64,000 bases of DNA from an uncultured Dorea sp. (GCA_948602995.1 CAPEBR010000015.1:1-64000), one strand, 5' to 3'. Numbered from the stretch's first letter, positions 32,056-40,488 are shown. A program made the numbers and translations. Notes: generated from the letters alone by a model not told the origin.

Positions 32056-32319
32056 ATGAGTAAGGAAGAGGACCTGGAGAAGGCAATCAGTCAGTTGAAA
32101 AGTGAGGGATACCGTATTACGGGACAGAGAAAGCTTCTGTTAGGCCTGATCTTTGGGAATGAATATTCGTCCTGCAAGGAGATTTATTTTGCTGCAAAGC
32201 GCATGGACAGCAGGGTCGGAATGGCTACTGTGTACAGAACCGTGCAGCTTTTGGAGGATATGGGCCTGCTCCGGAAGAGATGGTCATATGAATTAAAAGA
32301 ATCAGATGGAAAGGGGTAA
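32056..32319 (+). CDS. Short Fur-family regulator, DNA-binding domain only
   Basis: 87 aa from ATG 32056 (GAGGA upstream); the GTG at 32044 is less likely. The product is the winged-helix domain of the Fur family: LKSEGYRITGQRKLLLGLIF, SCKEIYFAAKRMDSRVGMATVYRTVQLLEDMGLLRK, with the recognition helix VGMATVYRTVQLLE. The usual dimerisation and metal-binding half with its His-rich motif is missing, and the other frames downstream do not continue it, so the gene ends there (normal length about 140-150). It heads the feo operon behind two Fur boxes. It may compete with full-length Fur, or be a decayed copy; metal sensing by itself is unlikely. Confidence 0.8.
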   Translation: MSKEEDLEKAISQLKSEGYRITGQRKLLLGLIFGNEYSSCKEIYFAAKRMDSRVGMATVYRTVQLLEDMGLLRKRWSYELKESDGKG

Positions 32320-32324
32320 TTGTG

Positions 32325-32534
32325 ATGCCATTGACTTTATTGGCAAACGGTGAAGCCGGTGAGATTAAACGTGTCGGCGGGCAGGATGAGGTGAGGAAAT
32401 TTTTAGAGAACCTGGGGTTCGTAACAGGCGAACAGGTGAGAGTTGTGTCTTCGGGCGGAGGCAACATAATTGTCCAGGTTAAAGATTCCAGGGTTGCAGT
32501 CAGCAAAGGGATTGCAGTCAAGATCATGGTGTAG
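32325..32534 (+). CDS. feoA: FeoA-like ferrous iron transport protein (first copy)
   Basis: 69 aa from ATG 32325, behind AAGGGG. A small SH3-like domain: MPLTLLANGEAGEIKRVGG, FLENLGFVTGEQVRVVS, GNIIVQVKDSRVAVSKGIAVKIMV. The Gly-Phe-x-x-Gly turn and the closing ISKxxAxxI/V pattern are typical. It is thought to dock on FeoB in the cytoplasm and adjust transport. First of two feoA genes in the operon; the second starts 54 bases later and differs clearly, so they are not a recent duplication. Confidence 0.9.
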   Translation: MPLTLLANGEAGEIKRVGGQDEVRKFLENLGFVTGEQVRVVSSGGGNIIVQVKDSRVAVSKGIAVKIMV

Positions 32535-32588
32535 ATTGCTTAAGGTAACAGTGAGGGTATCTGAACTGTTAGTAGGGAGGAGAAGAAA

Positions 32589-32810
32589 ATGCGAACATTA
32601 AGGGATGTCAGATGTGATGAGACGGTATCTGTTGTAAAGCTTCACGGAGAAGGAGCTGTAAAAAGGAGAATTATGGATATGGGGATCACGAAGGGAACAG
32701 GTATTTATGTCCGTAAGGTGGCGCCGCTTGGCGATCCGGTAGAGGTTACCGTCCGCGGCTATGAGCTGTCACTGCGCAAGGCAGATGCAGAGATGATAGA
32801 GGTAGGATAA
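32589..32810 (+). CDS. feoA: FeoA-like ferrous iron transport protein (second copy)
   Basis: 73 aa; ATG behind GGGAGGAG. MRTLRDVRCDETVSVVKLHGEGAVKRRIMDMGITKGTGIYVRKVAPLGDPVEVTVRGYELSLRKADAEMIEV is organised as the standard FeoA SH3-like fold: a basic RRRxxDMGI(T/V)xG turn, then the APLGDPxEVxVRGYxLSLRK strand pair, closer to the canonical FeoA consensus than the first copy. Lies 72 bases before feoB and presumably is its main partner. Confidence 0.92.
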   Translation: MRTLRDVRCDETVSVVKLHGEGAVKRRIMDMGITKGTGIYVRKVAPLGDPVEVTVRGYELSLRKADAEMIEVG

Positions 32811-32882
32811 GCAGCAGGTCGTGAAGTGACAGGTCAGCCTGTCTGGACGGTTACAGCATAAAGTATAGGAGGATGTGTAAAA

Positions 32883-35033
32883 ATGGGAGTGAAAATTGCA
32901 CTTGCCGGAAACCCGAACAGCGGAAAGACGACTTTATTTAATGCATTGACGGGTTCTAATCAATTTGTAGGGAACTGGCCGGGAGTTACGGTTGAGAAGA
33001 AGGAGGGGAAGCTTAAGGAAGATAAAGAGGTAGTCATCATGGATCTTCCTGGAATCTATTCCCTGTCGCCATATACATTAGAGGAGGTTGTGGCAAGAAA
33101 TTATTTGATTACAGAGCGCCCGGATGCTATTCTTAATATTGTAGACGGGACGAATCTGGAGAGGAACCTTTATCTTACTACGCAGCTGACGGAGCTGGGG
33201 ATCCCGGTCGTCATGGCTGTGAACATGATGGATGTGGTGAGGAAATCCGGCGACATGATTGATACAAAGAAGCTGGGTGATAAGCTTGGCTGCGAGGTAG
33301 TATCAATCTCTGCGCTGAAGGGTGACGGCATCAGGGAAGCTGCTTCAAAGGCAGTTGCGGCGGCCAGACAAAAAAGCGTCTTTGTCCCGGTGCATGAATT
33401 TAGTACAAAGGTTGAAGGAGCGCTGTGTGATATTCAGAACCTGATCGGCGATATTCCAAAGGAACAGAAGCGTTTCTATGCGATTAAGCTTTTTGAGCGC
33501 GACAGCAGGATCAAAGAGATTATGGCAAATGTGCCTCCAGTGGAAGAGATTATCCAAAAGACGGAGAAAGAAATGGATGATGATTCCGAAAGCATTATTA
33601 CGAATGAGAGATATTGCTACATTGGTTCTATTATAGGGGAATGTCTTACGAAGGCAGCAAAGGGGAAGCTTACAACGTCAGATAAGATTGACCGTGTTGT
33701 GACAAACCGCTGGCTGGCGCTTCCAATCTTTGCATTGGTTATGTGGCTTGTATACTATGTTTCTGTCTCAACGGTTGGGGATTATGTTACAGGCTGGACT
33801 AATGATGTTTTATTTGGTGAGATTATTCCGCCTGCAGTGGAAGGTTTCCTGGTGAGTATTGGCTGTGCAGACTGGCTTTTGGGGCTAATCCTTGATGGTA
33901 TCATAGCCGGTGTGGGAGCTGTATTGGGATTCGTGCCACAGATGCTGGTATTATTCGTTTTCCTTGCATTTCTGGAAGGATGCGGATACATGGCGCGCGT
34001 AGCATTTATCATGGACCGTATTTTCCGCAAATTCGGGCTGTCAGGAAAGTCCTTTATTCCAATGCTCATAGGAACAGGCTGTGGCGTTCCTGGCATTATG
34101 GCGTCAAGAACCATTGAAAATGACCGCGACCGCAAGATGACAATCATGACAACCACATTTATTCCCTGTGGTGCGAAGCTTCCGATTATTGGTCTGATTG
34201 CAGGCGCGCTGTTTGGGGGAGCATCCTGGGTTGCACCAAGCGCGTATTTCATCGGAATCGCAGCGATTATCTGCTCGGGAATTATTTTAAAGAAAACAAG
34301 GATGTTCGCAGGAGATCCGGCTCCCTTTGTTATGGAGCTTCCGGCGTACCACCTTCCCACAGCAGGAAATGTTCTGCGCAGTATGTGGGAGCGCGGCTGG
34401 TCTTTCATCAAGAAGGCAGGTACAGTTATTCTGCTGTCAACCATCTTCATCTGGTTCACATCAAGCTTCGGCGTTGTGGATGGGAAATTTGGCATGGTAG
34501 AAGACTTGGGCGATGGACTTTTGTCAGGCATCGGCCAGGCATTTGCATGGATCTTCGCACCACTTGGCTGGGGCGACTGGAAATCGGCAGTTGCGGCAAT
34601 CACAGGCCTTGTAGCAAAGGAAAATGTAGTAGGTACCTTTGGCGTCCTGTATGGTTTTGGCGAAGTGTCAGAAGAAGGAAACGAGATCTGGCAGGCTCTT
34701 GCAGGAAGTATGACGGCATTATCCGCATATTCCTTCCTTGTATTTAACCTCCTGTGCGCACCCTGCTTTGCAGCCATGGGAGCAATTAAACGCGAGATGA
34801 ACAATATAAGATGGTTCTGGTTCGCAATCGGGTATCAGTGCGTGTTTGCCTATCTGGTTTCCCTGTGCATCTACCAGTTTGGAATGGTATTTTCAGGAGC
34901 AGGCATCGGCATCGGAACAATGGCGGCTCTGCTGGTATTGATCGGATTTTTATATCTTCTGTTCAGACCGTATAAAGAAAGCAATACATTCCATATGAAC
35001 ATATCAAGCGTACGTGCCGGAGCAAGAGGATAG
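32883..35033 (+). CDS. feoB: Ferrous iron transporter FeoB
   Basis: 716 aa; ATG behind AGGAGG. N-terminal G domain with G1 GNPNSGKTTLFNALTG, G2 region NWPGVTVEKKEG, G3 DLPGIYSLSPYT and G4 MAVNMMD; a helical GDI-like region follows (about 165-265) and then the membrane domain with two Gate motifs (FIPMLIGTGCGVPGIMASRTIEN and TTFIPCGAKLPIIG), the Cys residues of the transport path, and a C-terminal hydrophobic helix. Moves Fe(II) into the cytoplasm. Full length and intact. Transcribed from the Fur-controlled promoter upstream. Confidence 0.97.
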   Translation: MGVKIALAGNPNSGKTTLFNALTGSNQFVGNWPGVTVEKKEGKLKEDKEVVIMDLPGIYSLSPYTLEEVVARNYLITERPDAILNIVDGTNLERNLYLTTQLTELGIPVVMAVNMMDVVRKSGDMIDTKKLGDKLGCEVVSISALKGDGIREAASKAVAAARQKSVFVPVHEFSTKVEGALCDIQNLIGDIPKEQKRFYAIKLFERDSRIKEIMANVPPVEEIIQKTEKEMDDDSESIITNERYCYIGSIIGECLTKAAKGKLTTSDKIDRVVTNRWLALPIFALVMWLVYYVSVSTVGDYVTGWTNDVLFGEIIPPAVEGFLVSIGCADWLLGLILDGIIAGVGAVLGFVPQMLVLFVFLAFLEGCGYMARVAFIMDRIFRKFGLSGKSFIPMLIGTGCGVPGIMASRTIENDRDRKMTIMTTTFIPCGAKLPIIGLIAGALFGGASWVAPSAYFIGIAAIICSGIILKKTRMFAGDPAPFVMELPAYHLPTAGNVLRSMWERGWSFIKKAGTVILLSTIFIWFTSSFGVVDGKFGMVEDLGDGLLSGIGQAFAWIFAPLGWGDWKSAVAAITGLVAKENVVGTFGVLYGFGEVSEEGNEIWQALAGSMTALSAYSFLVFNLLCAPCFAAMGAIKREMNNIRWFWFAIGYQCVFAYLVSLCIYQFGMVFSGAGIGIGTMAALLVLIGFLYLLFRPYKESNTFHMNISSVRAGARG

Positions 35034-35109
35034 ACCGGGGATGTTTATATAAACTTCAGTTTGAGGTGAGACAGGAATATATGAACATAACAGAAGGGAG
35101 ATGATGTGA

Positions 35110-35286
35110 ATGGTAGTGGTAGCAGGAAGCAGTGTGCTGTCAACGGCTGTGGTCGGGGGAATTCTGCTGATCGTAGTCGTTCTGGTGATCAGAAGTATGT
35201 GGATAAAAAAGAAGAAGACAGGAAGCTGCGTTGGCTGCAGCTGCGGCTGCAGCGACTGTCCACACTCGGGGACGGGGCATTTTTAA
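35110..35286 (+). CDS. FeoB-associated Cys-rich membrane protein
   Basis: 58 aa; ATG 10 bases behind AAGGGAG (35094-35100). One membrane helix (VLSTAVVGGILLIVVVLVIR), a basic stretch (WIKKKKTG), then SCVGCSCGCSDCPHS with five Cys residues, the layout of the small Cys-rich proteins that follow feoB in Firmicutes. The last residues (GTGHF) and the TAA are encoded by the palindromic element at 35268-35301, so the insertion of that element seems to have replaced the original end of the gene. Probably acts at the cytoplasmic mouth of FeoB, perhaps by holding iron; this is inference. Too short for common ORF cut-offs. Confidence 0.85.
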   Translation: MVVVAGSSVLSTAVVGGILLIVVVLVIRSMWIKKKKTGSCVGCSCGCSDCPHSGTGHF

Positions 35287-35310
35287 AAATGCCCCGTCCC
35301 CTTTCTTTTC
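35268..35310 (+). terminator. GGGACGGGGC palindrome, copy 3
   Basis: 34-bp perfect palindrome (35268-35301) with the arm GGGGACGGGGCATTTTT, followed by a T/C-rich run (TTTCTTTTCTTTTTTG). Ends the feo operon; its left arm encodes the last codons and stop of the Cys-rich protein. Confidence 0.9.
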
Positions 35311-35474
35311 TTTTTTGACTTTTTTAGGATACAAAAATGATACTTTAGAATACAAACATTATATTTTTCTTAAAAAATATAATTATAATATTAGTTATGG
35401 GACAGAATTACGAAGTTTACAGAGAAAACTGAGAAATTCCAGGGTTTAATACAAAGAAGTAAGGAGGAGAGACT

Positions 35475-35717
35475 ATGATTAGACCTAAAAGAGCAGCGAT
35501 GCTGAAGAAAGTGTTCTTTGATTACAGTAAGGTGGAAGCAGAACACAGGGAAGTTGTTAATATCTATAATCTGTATAAGAAGATCTTGAATAATGGTCTG
35601 GATAATCAGGAAGAATGCCGGGAGAGGATGTTAAAGGAGATGGAGGAAAGCGGTCTCAGACTGCTGCTTAAAGAGGAGCAGACGCAGTATAAGGCATGGA
35701 AGCGCAGGAAGTTTTAA
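35475..35717 (+). CDS. Small charged helical protein, unknown
   Basis: 80 aa; ATG behind AAGGAGGAG. Starts MIRPKRAAMLKKVFFDYSKVE and is highly charged and helical throughout (Lys/Arg/Glu), ending YKAWKRRKF. No membrane segment, no Cys. It stands alone between the feo operon and putP. I do not recognise a family; the strong ribosome site and clean start favour a real gene. Confidence 0.6.
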   Translation: MIRPKRAAMLKKVFFDYSKVEAEHREVVNIYNLYKKILNNGLDNQEECRERMLKEMEESGLRLLLKEEQTQYKAWKRRKF

Positions 35718-35762
35718 AAATAAGATAATCTAATGGAGGCATAAGAAAATGTAATGTTTTTG

Positions 35763-35981
35763 TTGACATGGCTTCTTCCAGGTGCTATAGTATACTCAAC
35801 CCTCCAAGGGATGTGTATTGCAGCATAATAGCAGTATATTGATGTCCCAGTGCAGTATTTCTTAACAGACAGGCCAGCCTGGGCTGTTACATTTTAGCAT
35901 CTTCCCAGAAGTGCTGCACTGGTGCTGCGATGCAGCATGGAACCAGAGGTATCTGAAAAAATGGAAGAAGAGGTGTGTTTT
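35763..35981 (+). promoter_or_regulatory. putP promoter and structured leader
   Basis: TTGACA (35763-35768), 17 bases, TATAGT (35786-35791). The leader of about 185 bases before putP can fold: CCAGTGCAG (35846-35854 area) pairs with CTGCACTGG (35914-35922 area), enclosing AACAG...CTGTT. I do not recognise a known riboswitch class. Confidence 0.55.
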
Positions 35982-37508
35982 ATGAGTGGTGTCAGTGTTA
36001 TTATTTTGTGCACGATTCTCGCTTATATGTGCCTGCTGATTGGCGTAGGGGCTTATAATGCGAGAAAGAACAGCAGTAGTGAGGATTTTTATCTCGGCGG
36101 AAGGAAGATGGGCGCTCTGGTTGTTGCCATGAGTGCGGAGGCGAGCGATATGTCAAGCTGGCTTCTTATGGGTCTTCCGGGAGTTGCATATCTTACGGGT
36201 CTTGCAGATGCATTCTGGACTGCGGCAGGTCTTGCAATAGGTACATATCTGAACTGGCTCTTTACGTCAAGAAGACTGAGACGTTATTCAGAGAAAATCG
36301 GTGCGATTACAGTGCCTACATTCTTTGCAAAGAGATTCCACGATGACAGGAATATTATTACAGCAATTTCAGCGGTTATTATCGTAGTATTTTTTGTTCC
36401 GTATGTAGCATCGGGGTTTGCGGCATGCGGCAAGCTGTTTAATTCGCTGTTTGGGCTGGATTATATGACAGGAGCGATTCTGTTTGCCATTATTATTGTA
36501 GTCTACACGATTGCAGGAGGATTCACAACTGTAGCGACGAATGACCTGATTCAAAGCATCGTTATGTCCATTGCGCTTGTTTCCATCGTAACCTTTGGTG
36601 TGAGCAGCGCGGGCGGCATGGATGCAGTTATGGACAATGCGAAGTCACTGTCCGGGTATCTCTCCTTTTCCGCGATTCACGATGCGGTTGCGGGAACGGC
36701 AGTTCCGTATTCTGCGCTGTCAGCAGTATCACTTCTGGCATGGGGAATCGGTTACTTCGGTATGCCGCATATTCTCGTAAGATTTATGTCAATTGAGGAC
36801 GAGAATAAGCTGGTACTTTCCAGACGTGTTGCTTCTGTATGGGTAACAATTGCCATGGGTGTTGCCATCTTCATTGGTATTGTAGGCCTGGCGGTGGTAA
36901 AAGCAGGGGCAATGGAGCCGCTTGAGGACAGCGAGCGAATTATTATTGCACTGACCAATCTGCTGAGCCAGCATGGCTTTCTGACAGCAGTTCTCGGCGG
37001 TGTGATTCTTGCTGGTATCCTTGCAGCAACCATGTCTACGGCAGACAGCCAGATGCTCGTTGCAGCGTCCGGCGTATCCGAGAACATTGTCCAGGATTTT
37101 ATGGGAAAGAAGCTGACGGAAAAGCAGGGACTCCTTGTAGCCAGAGGTACAATTTTGGTCATTGCGCTTATTGCGTTATTCATGGCAAGAGACCCGAATT
37201 CCAGCGTATTTGGTATCGTATCCTTCGCATGGGCAGGTATGGGAGCAGCTTTTGCAGGAGTAATGATCTGCTCACTGTTCTGGAAGCGTACAACGCTGCA
37301 GGGAGCTCTTGCAGGCATGATTTCCGGCGGAGCAATGGTATTTATCTGGAAATACATGGTTCGTCCGATGGGCGGAGTGCTTGATATCTATGAACTGCTT
37401 CCGGCATTCCTTGTGTCACTGGCTATGATTATAATTGTGAGCCTTGTGACAAAGGCGCCAGATCAGTCGATTATCGACGAATTTGAAAGTGTAACGATAA
37501 AAAAATAG
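35982..37508 (+). CDS. putP: Sodium/proline symporter PutP
   Basis: 508 aa from ATG 35982 (AGAGGTG upstream); the frame is open from 35922 but those codons do not look like this family. A sodium:solute symporter (SSS family) with about 13 membrane helices. Typical PutP parts: SSEDFYLGGRKMGALVVAMSAEASDMSSWLLMGLPG with the sodium/substrate-site region, GAITVPTFFAKRF, YTIAGGFTTVATNDLIQ, and LAATMSTADSQMLVAASGVSEN. Imports proline with sodium. Single gene with a long leader and a palindromic terminator. Confidence 0.93.
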   Translation: MSGVSVIILCTILAYMCLLIGVGAYNARKNSSSEDFYLGGRKMGALVVAMSAEASDMSSWLLMGLPGVAYLTGLADAFWTAAGLAIGTYLNWLFTSRRLRRYSEKIGAITVPTFFAKRFHDDRNIITAISAVIIVVFFVPYVASGFAACGKLFNSLFGLDYMTGAILFAIIIVVYTIAGGFTTVATNDLIQSIVMSIALVSIVTFGVSSAGGMDAVMDNAKSLSGYLSFSAIHDAVAGTAVPYSALSAVSLLAWGIGYFGMPHILVRFMSIEDENKLVLSRRVASVWVTIAMGVAIFIGIVGLAVVKAGAMEPLEDSERIIIALTNLLSQHGFLTAVLGGVILAGILAATMSTADSQMLVAASGVSENIVQDFMGKKLTEKQGLLVARGTILVIALIALFMARDPNSSVFGIVSFAWAGMGAAFAGVMICSLFWKRTTLQGALAGMISGGAMVFIWKYMVRPMGGVLDIYELLPAFLVSLAMIIIVSLVTKAPDQSIIDEFESVTIKK

Positions 37509-37518
37509 GATGAGAGTC

Positions 37519-37603
37519 AATTGGGGACGGGGCATTTTTCACATCAGAAGCTCCACTGGAGCTTCTGATGCGCGCTATGGCGAAAAATGCCCCGTCCCCA
37601 ATT
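37519..37603 (+). terminator. GGGACGGGGC palindrome, copy 4, with inserted hairpin
   Basis: Arms AATTGGGGACGGGGCATTTTTC... (37519 on) and its complement (ending 37603) as in the other three copies, but the centre carries a 43-base insert that contains its own perfect hairpin: CATCAGAAGCTCC / GGAGCTTCTGATG (37542-37570). Follows putP. Confidence 0.85.
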
Positions 37604-37619
37604 AATTTGCAAAGAAACA

Positions 37620-37649
37620 TTGTTACAGGGTATAAAAGTATGTTACAAT
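37620..37649 (+). promoter_or_regulatory. Promoter of holB-ricT-trmN6
   Basis: TTGTTA (37620-37625), 18 bases, TACAAT (37644-37649), about 108 bases before the holB ATG at 37757. Confidence 0.5.
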
Positions 37650-37756
37650 AGATAAGAATATACTTGTAACTGCTCAGCAGGCCTGTGCTTTTACTGCGCT
37701 GGCCGTAAGGAAGTGATTCGGGAGTTACTTTAAGAAGAATGTAGAGGGGATACAAC

Positions 37757-38746
37757 ATGGGAAGCTTTAAAGATGTAGTTGGACATAAAGACATTATACG
37801 GTATATACAGAATGCGGCCAGGGAGGATAAGGTGACACATGCGTATATTATCAATGGCGCAAGGGGAGCTGGAAAGAAGATGCTCGCAAGGCTTTTTGCC
37901 ATGACGCTTTTGTGTGAAAGAAGGGATGGGGATCCCTGCAGCAAATGCCATTCATGTATCCAGGCGGAAAGCGGTAACCATCCGGATATTATCACAGTAA
38001 CCCATGAGAAGCCGAATTCTATTGGTGTAGACGACATAAGAGAACAGGTGAATAACACGATTCAAATCAAGCCCTACAGTGGACCATATAAGATCTATAT
38101 CATTCCTCAGGCGGATCTGATGACTGCGCAGGCACAGAATGCACTTCTCAAGACGATAGAGGAGCCGCCGGAGTATGCCGTAATTCTTCTTCTGACGGAG
38201 AATGCGGACATGCTGCTTCCAACGATTAATTCCCGCTGTGTCATGCTTAAGCTGCGCAATATTAAGGAGACCCTGATCCGCAAATATCTGATGGAGAGAC
38301 TGCAGGTGCCGGATTATAAGGCGGATATCTGTGCGGCATTTGCACAGGGGAATATGGGAAGAGCCATTATGCTGGCGAATTCTGATCATTTTAATGAGAT
38401 CAGAGAGGAGGCGCTCCATCTTTTGCAGCATGTTCAGGATATGGAGATTAGCGAGATCGTGGAGGCAGTGAACCGTGTGTCTGCATATAAATTAGAAATT
38501 ACGGATTTTCTGGATATCATTATGATATGGTATCGCGATGCTTTGCTCTATAAGGCAACAAGAGATACGGAGAGGGTTGTCTTAAAGGATCAGATGAATT
38601 ATATGAAGGAACAGGCAAGAAGGAGTTCTTATGAAGGAATCGGACTGATTCTTGAGAGTTTGGAAAAGGCGAAGGCAAGGCTTCGGGCGAACGTGAATTT
38701 TGAGCTGGTGATGGAGCTTTTGTTCTTGACAATAAAGGAGAATTAG
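37757..38746 (+). CDS. holB: DNA polymerase III delta' subunit
   Basis: 329 aa; ATG behind AGAGGGG. Clamp-loader subunit. AAA+ fold with a P-loop-like GARGAGKK near residue 35 (Lys-Lys in place of the usual Lys-Thr), four zinc-binding Cys in CERRDGDPCSKCHSCIQ, HAYIINGARG at the head, the DEP-like ADLMTAQAQNALLKTIEEPPEYAVILLLTE stretch and NSRC, the SRC motif. C-terminal helical collar domain. First of three genes (holB, ricT, trmN6) that commonly stand together in Firmicutes; ricT begins 3 bases later. Confidence 0.92.
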   Translation: MGSFKDVVGHKDIIRYIQNAAREDKVTHAYIINGARGAGKKMLARLFAMTLLCERRDGDPCSKCHSCIQAESGNHPDIITVTHEKPNSIGVDDIREQVNNTIQIKPYSGPYKIYIIPQADLMTAQAQNALLKTIEEPPEYAVILLLTENADMLLPTINSRCVMLKLRNIKETLIRKYLMERLQVPDYKADICAAFAQGNMGRAIMLANSDHFNEIREEALHLLQHVQDMEISEIVEAVNRVSAYKLEITDFLDIIMIWYRDALLYKATRDTERVVLKDQMNYMKEQARRSSYEGIGLILESLEKAKARLRANVNFELVMELLFLTIKEN

Positions 38747-38749
38747 GCA

Positions 38750-39661
38750 ATGGTAAGAGTAATAGGAGTAAGATTCCGCCCGGCGGGGAAGATTTATTTT
38801 TTTGCTCCGGGCAGACATAAAGTAAAGAACGGCGACAAGGTAATTGTGGAGACAGCTAGAGGCGTGGAGTTTGGTTCCGTAGTGACTGGACCGAAGGAAG
38901 TGGAGGATTCCCGTATTACCCAGCCTTTAAAGCCGGTTATCCGGATTGCGACGGAGGAGGATAAGAATAAGGAAGCCAGAAACAGGGAGAAGGAAAAGGA
39001 AGCCTTTGCGATCTGTCTGGAGAAGATCCGAAAGCATGGGCTTGAGATGAAGCTGATTAATGCAGAGTATACATTTGATAATAATAAGGTGCTGTTTTAT
39101 TTCACGGCGGATGGAAGGATTGATTTCCGCGAGCTTGTGAAGGATCTGGCAAGTGTGTTCCGTACTAGAATTGAGCTTCGGCAGATCGGAGTGCGGGATG
39201 AGACGAAGATCCGCGGTGGTATTGGAATTTGCGGGCGCTCACTTTGCTGCCATACGTACCTTTCTGAATTTGCACCGGTTTCCATTAAGATGGCAAAGGA
39301 ACAGAACCTGTCTCTGAATCCGACGAAGATCTCTGGCGTGTGCGGGCGCCTGATGTGCTGTCTGACCAATGAGGAGGAGACATATGAGCAGCTTAACAGC
39401 CGTCTTCCTGGGAATGGAGACCGTGTGACTACGCCGGAGGGGCTTAAGGGAGATGTGCAGTCGGTAAATGTACTCCGCCAGCTTGTGAAGGTAATCGTAA
39501 CGCTGGATAATGACGAGAAGGAGATACGGGAATACAAGGCGAGTGAACTGCGCTTCAGGCCGAAGAGGAAGAAAAAGGATGTAAAGCTGACCAAGGAAGA
39601 GATGGCAGAGCTGAAAGCGCTGGAAGAAAAGAACGGAGCATCGAAGCTGGATGATGAATAA
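38750..39661 (+). CDS. ricT: RicT/PSP1 domain protein (YaaT)
   Basis: 303 aa. PSP1 domain: VIGVRFRPAGKIYFFAP, VKNGDKVIVETARGVEFGSVV, and the C-terminal Cys pattern IRGGIGICGRSLCCHTYL and ISGVCGRLMCCLTNEEE, whose Cys residues bind Fe-S clusters in the Bacillus RicAFT complex. In that system RicT works with RicA and RicF on RNase Y-dependent RNA processing and thereby sporulation. A Lys-rich tail (RPKRKKKDVKLTKEEM) closes the protein. Overlaps the methyltransferase gene by about 8 bases. Confidence 0.93.
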   Translation: MVRVIGVRFRPAGKIYFFAPGRHKVKNGDKVIVETARGVEFGSVVTGPKEVEDSRITQPLKPVIRIATEEDKNKEARNREKEKEAFAICLEKIRKHGLEMKLINAEYTFDNNKVLFYFTADGRIDFRELVKDLASVFRTRIELRQIGVRDETKIRGGIGICGRSLCCHTYLSEFAPVSIKMAKEQNLSLNPTKISGVCGRLMCCLTNEEETYEQLNSRLPGNGDRVTTPEGLKGDVQSVNVLRQLVKVIVTLDNDEKEIREYKASELRFRPKRKKKDVKLTKEEMAELKALEEKNGASKLDDE

Positions 39662-40349
39662 GGAGATAAGATTACTGGAAGGCGAGCGCCTGGATGACCT
39701 TATGATTAATGGTTATGAGATCATCCAGAATCCGGGGCGTTTCTGCTTTGGGATAGACGCAGTACTACTGTCTGATTTTGCGGTGGTGAAGAAGGGCGAG
39801 CATGTGCTGGATCTGGGAACAGGTACAGGGATTCTGCCTATACTACTTGAGGCGAAAAATGAAGGAGGAATCTATACCGGGCTGGAGCTTCAGGAGGAAA
39901 GCGCGGACATGGCGAGACGAAGTGTCGCCTATAACGGTCTTGAGGAGAGCATCAGAATTGTAACAGGAGATATTAAGGAGGCAGCAGAGATATTTGGCGC
40001 AGCCTCCTTTGAGGTTATTACAGTGAACCCTCCTTATATGATCGGAAAGCATGGATTGAAAAATGAAAATCAGGCATTGTATGTCGCCCGGCATGAGGTA
40101 ATGTGTACACTAGAGGATGTCCTGAGGGAGAGCGAGAAGCTTCTGAACTGGAAGGGAAGGTTCTATATGGTTCACAGACCCTTCCGGCTGCCGGAGATCT
40201 TTATGAAGATGTGTGCACATAAGATTGAGCCGAAGAGGATACGCTTTGTGCATCCCTATGTGGATAAAGAGCCTAATATGGTGCTTATTGAGGGGCTGCG
40301 CGGAGGAAGACCCAGGCTTACAGTGGAGCCGCCGCTTGTGGTATACTAG
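39651..40349 (+). CDS. tRNA1(Val) (adenine(37)-N6)-methyltransferase family protein
   Basis: 232 aa from ATG 39651; ATG 39654 is equally good. Class I SAM-dependent methyltransferase: DLGTGTGILPILLEAK binds SAM, GLELQEESADMARRSV follows, and the catalytic motif is TVNPPYMIG (NPPY), as in N6-adenine methyltransferases of the TrmN6/YabB type. Substrate (tRNA) inferred from the family. Usually followed by rsmI; here instead the stop codon (TAG, 40347-40349) is the first part of a MITE-like inverted repeat. Confidence 0.88.
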   Translation: MMNKEIRLLEGERLDDLMINGYEIIQNPGRFCFGIDAVLLSDFAVVKKGEHVLDLGTGTGILPILLEAKNEGGIYTGLELQEESADMARRSVAYNGLEESIRIVTGDIKEAAEIFGAASFEVITVNPPYMIGKHGLKNENQALYVARHEVMCTLEDVLRESEKLLNWKGRFYMVHRPFRLPEIFMKMCAHKIEPKRIRFVHPYVDKEPNMVLIEGLRGGRPRLTVEPPLVVY

Positions 40350-40420
40350 AGCGTGTTTGAAAATTGCTTTCTGCAAACTGGGGCAGCAGATTGTAGGAAT
40401 GAATTTTCAAACACGCTCTA
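40347..40420. mobile_element. 74-bp MITE-like element with 19-bp inverted ends
   Basis: TAGAGCGTGTTTGAAAATT (40347-40365) and its exact complement (40402-40420) enclose 36 bases. No open frame. It begins with the stop codon of the preceding gene. A partial arm (TTTCAAACACGCTTTA) occurs at 17510-17525. Confidence 0.7.
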
Positions 40421-40436
40421 ATATTGTGTTTGTCAT

Positions 40437-40472
40437 AAAAAAGAGAGCTTCGGAATCGAAACTCTCTTTTTT
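40437..40472. terminator. Bidirectional terminator between trmN6-like and MCP genes
   Basis: AAAAAAGAGAG (40437-40447) pairs with CTCTCTTTTTT (40462-40472); TTCG/CGAA extend the stem around a GAAT loop. A and T runs on both sides suit convergent transcripts. Confidence 0.85.
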
Positions 40473-40488
40473 GCAGCTGCTATTCTTT

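Noticed and set aside
33782..34804. 340-codon frame on the minus strand opposite feoB
   Set aside because: feoB is intact on +; the reverse frame has Pro/Ser/Thr-rich shadow composition and no ribosome site.
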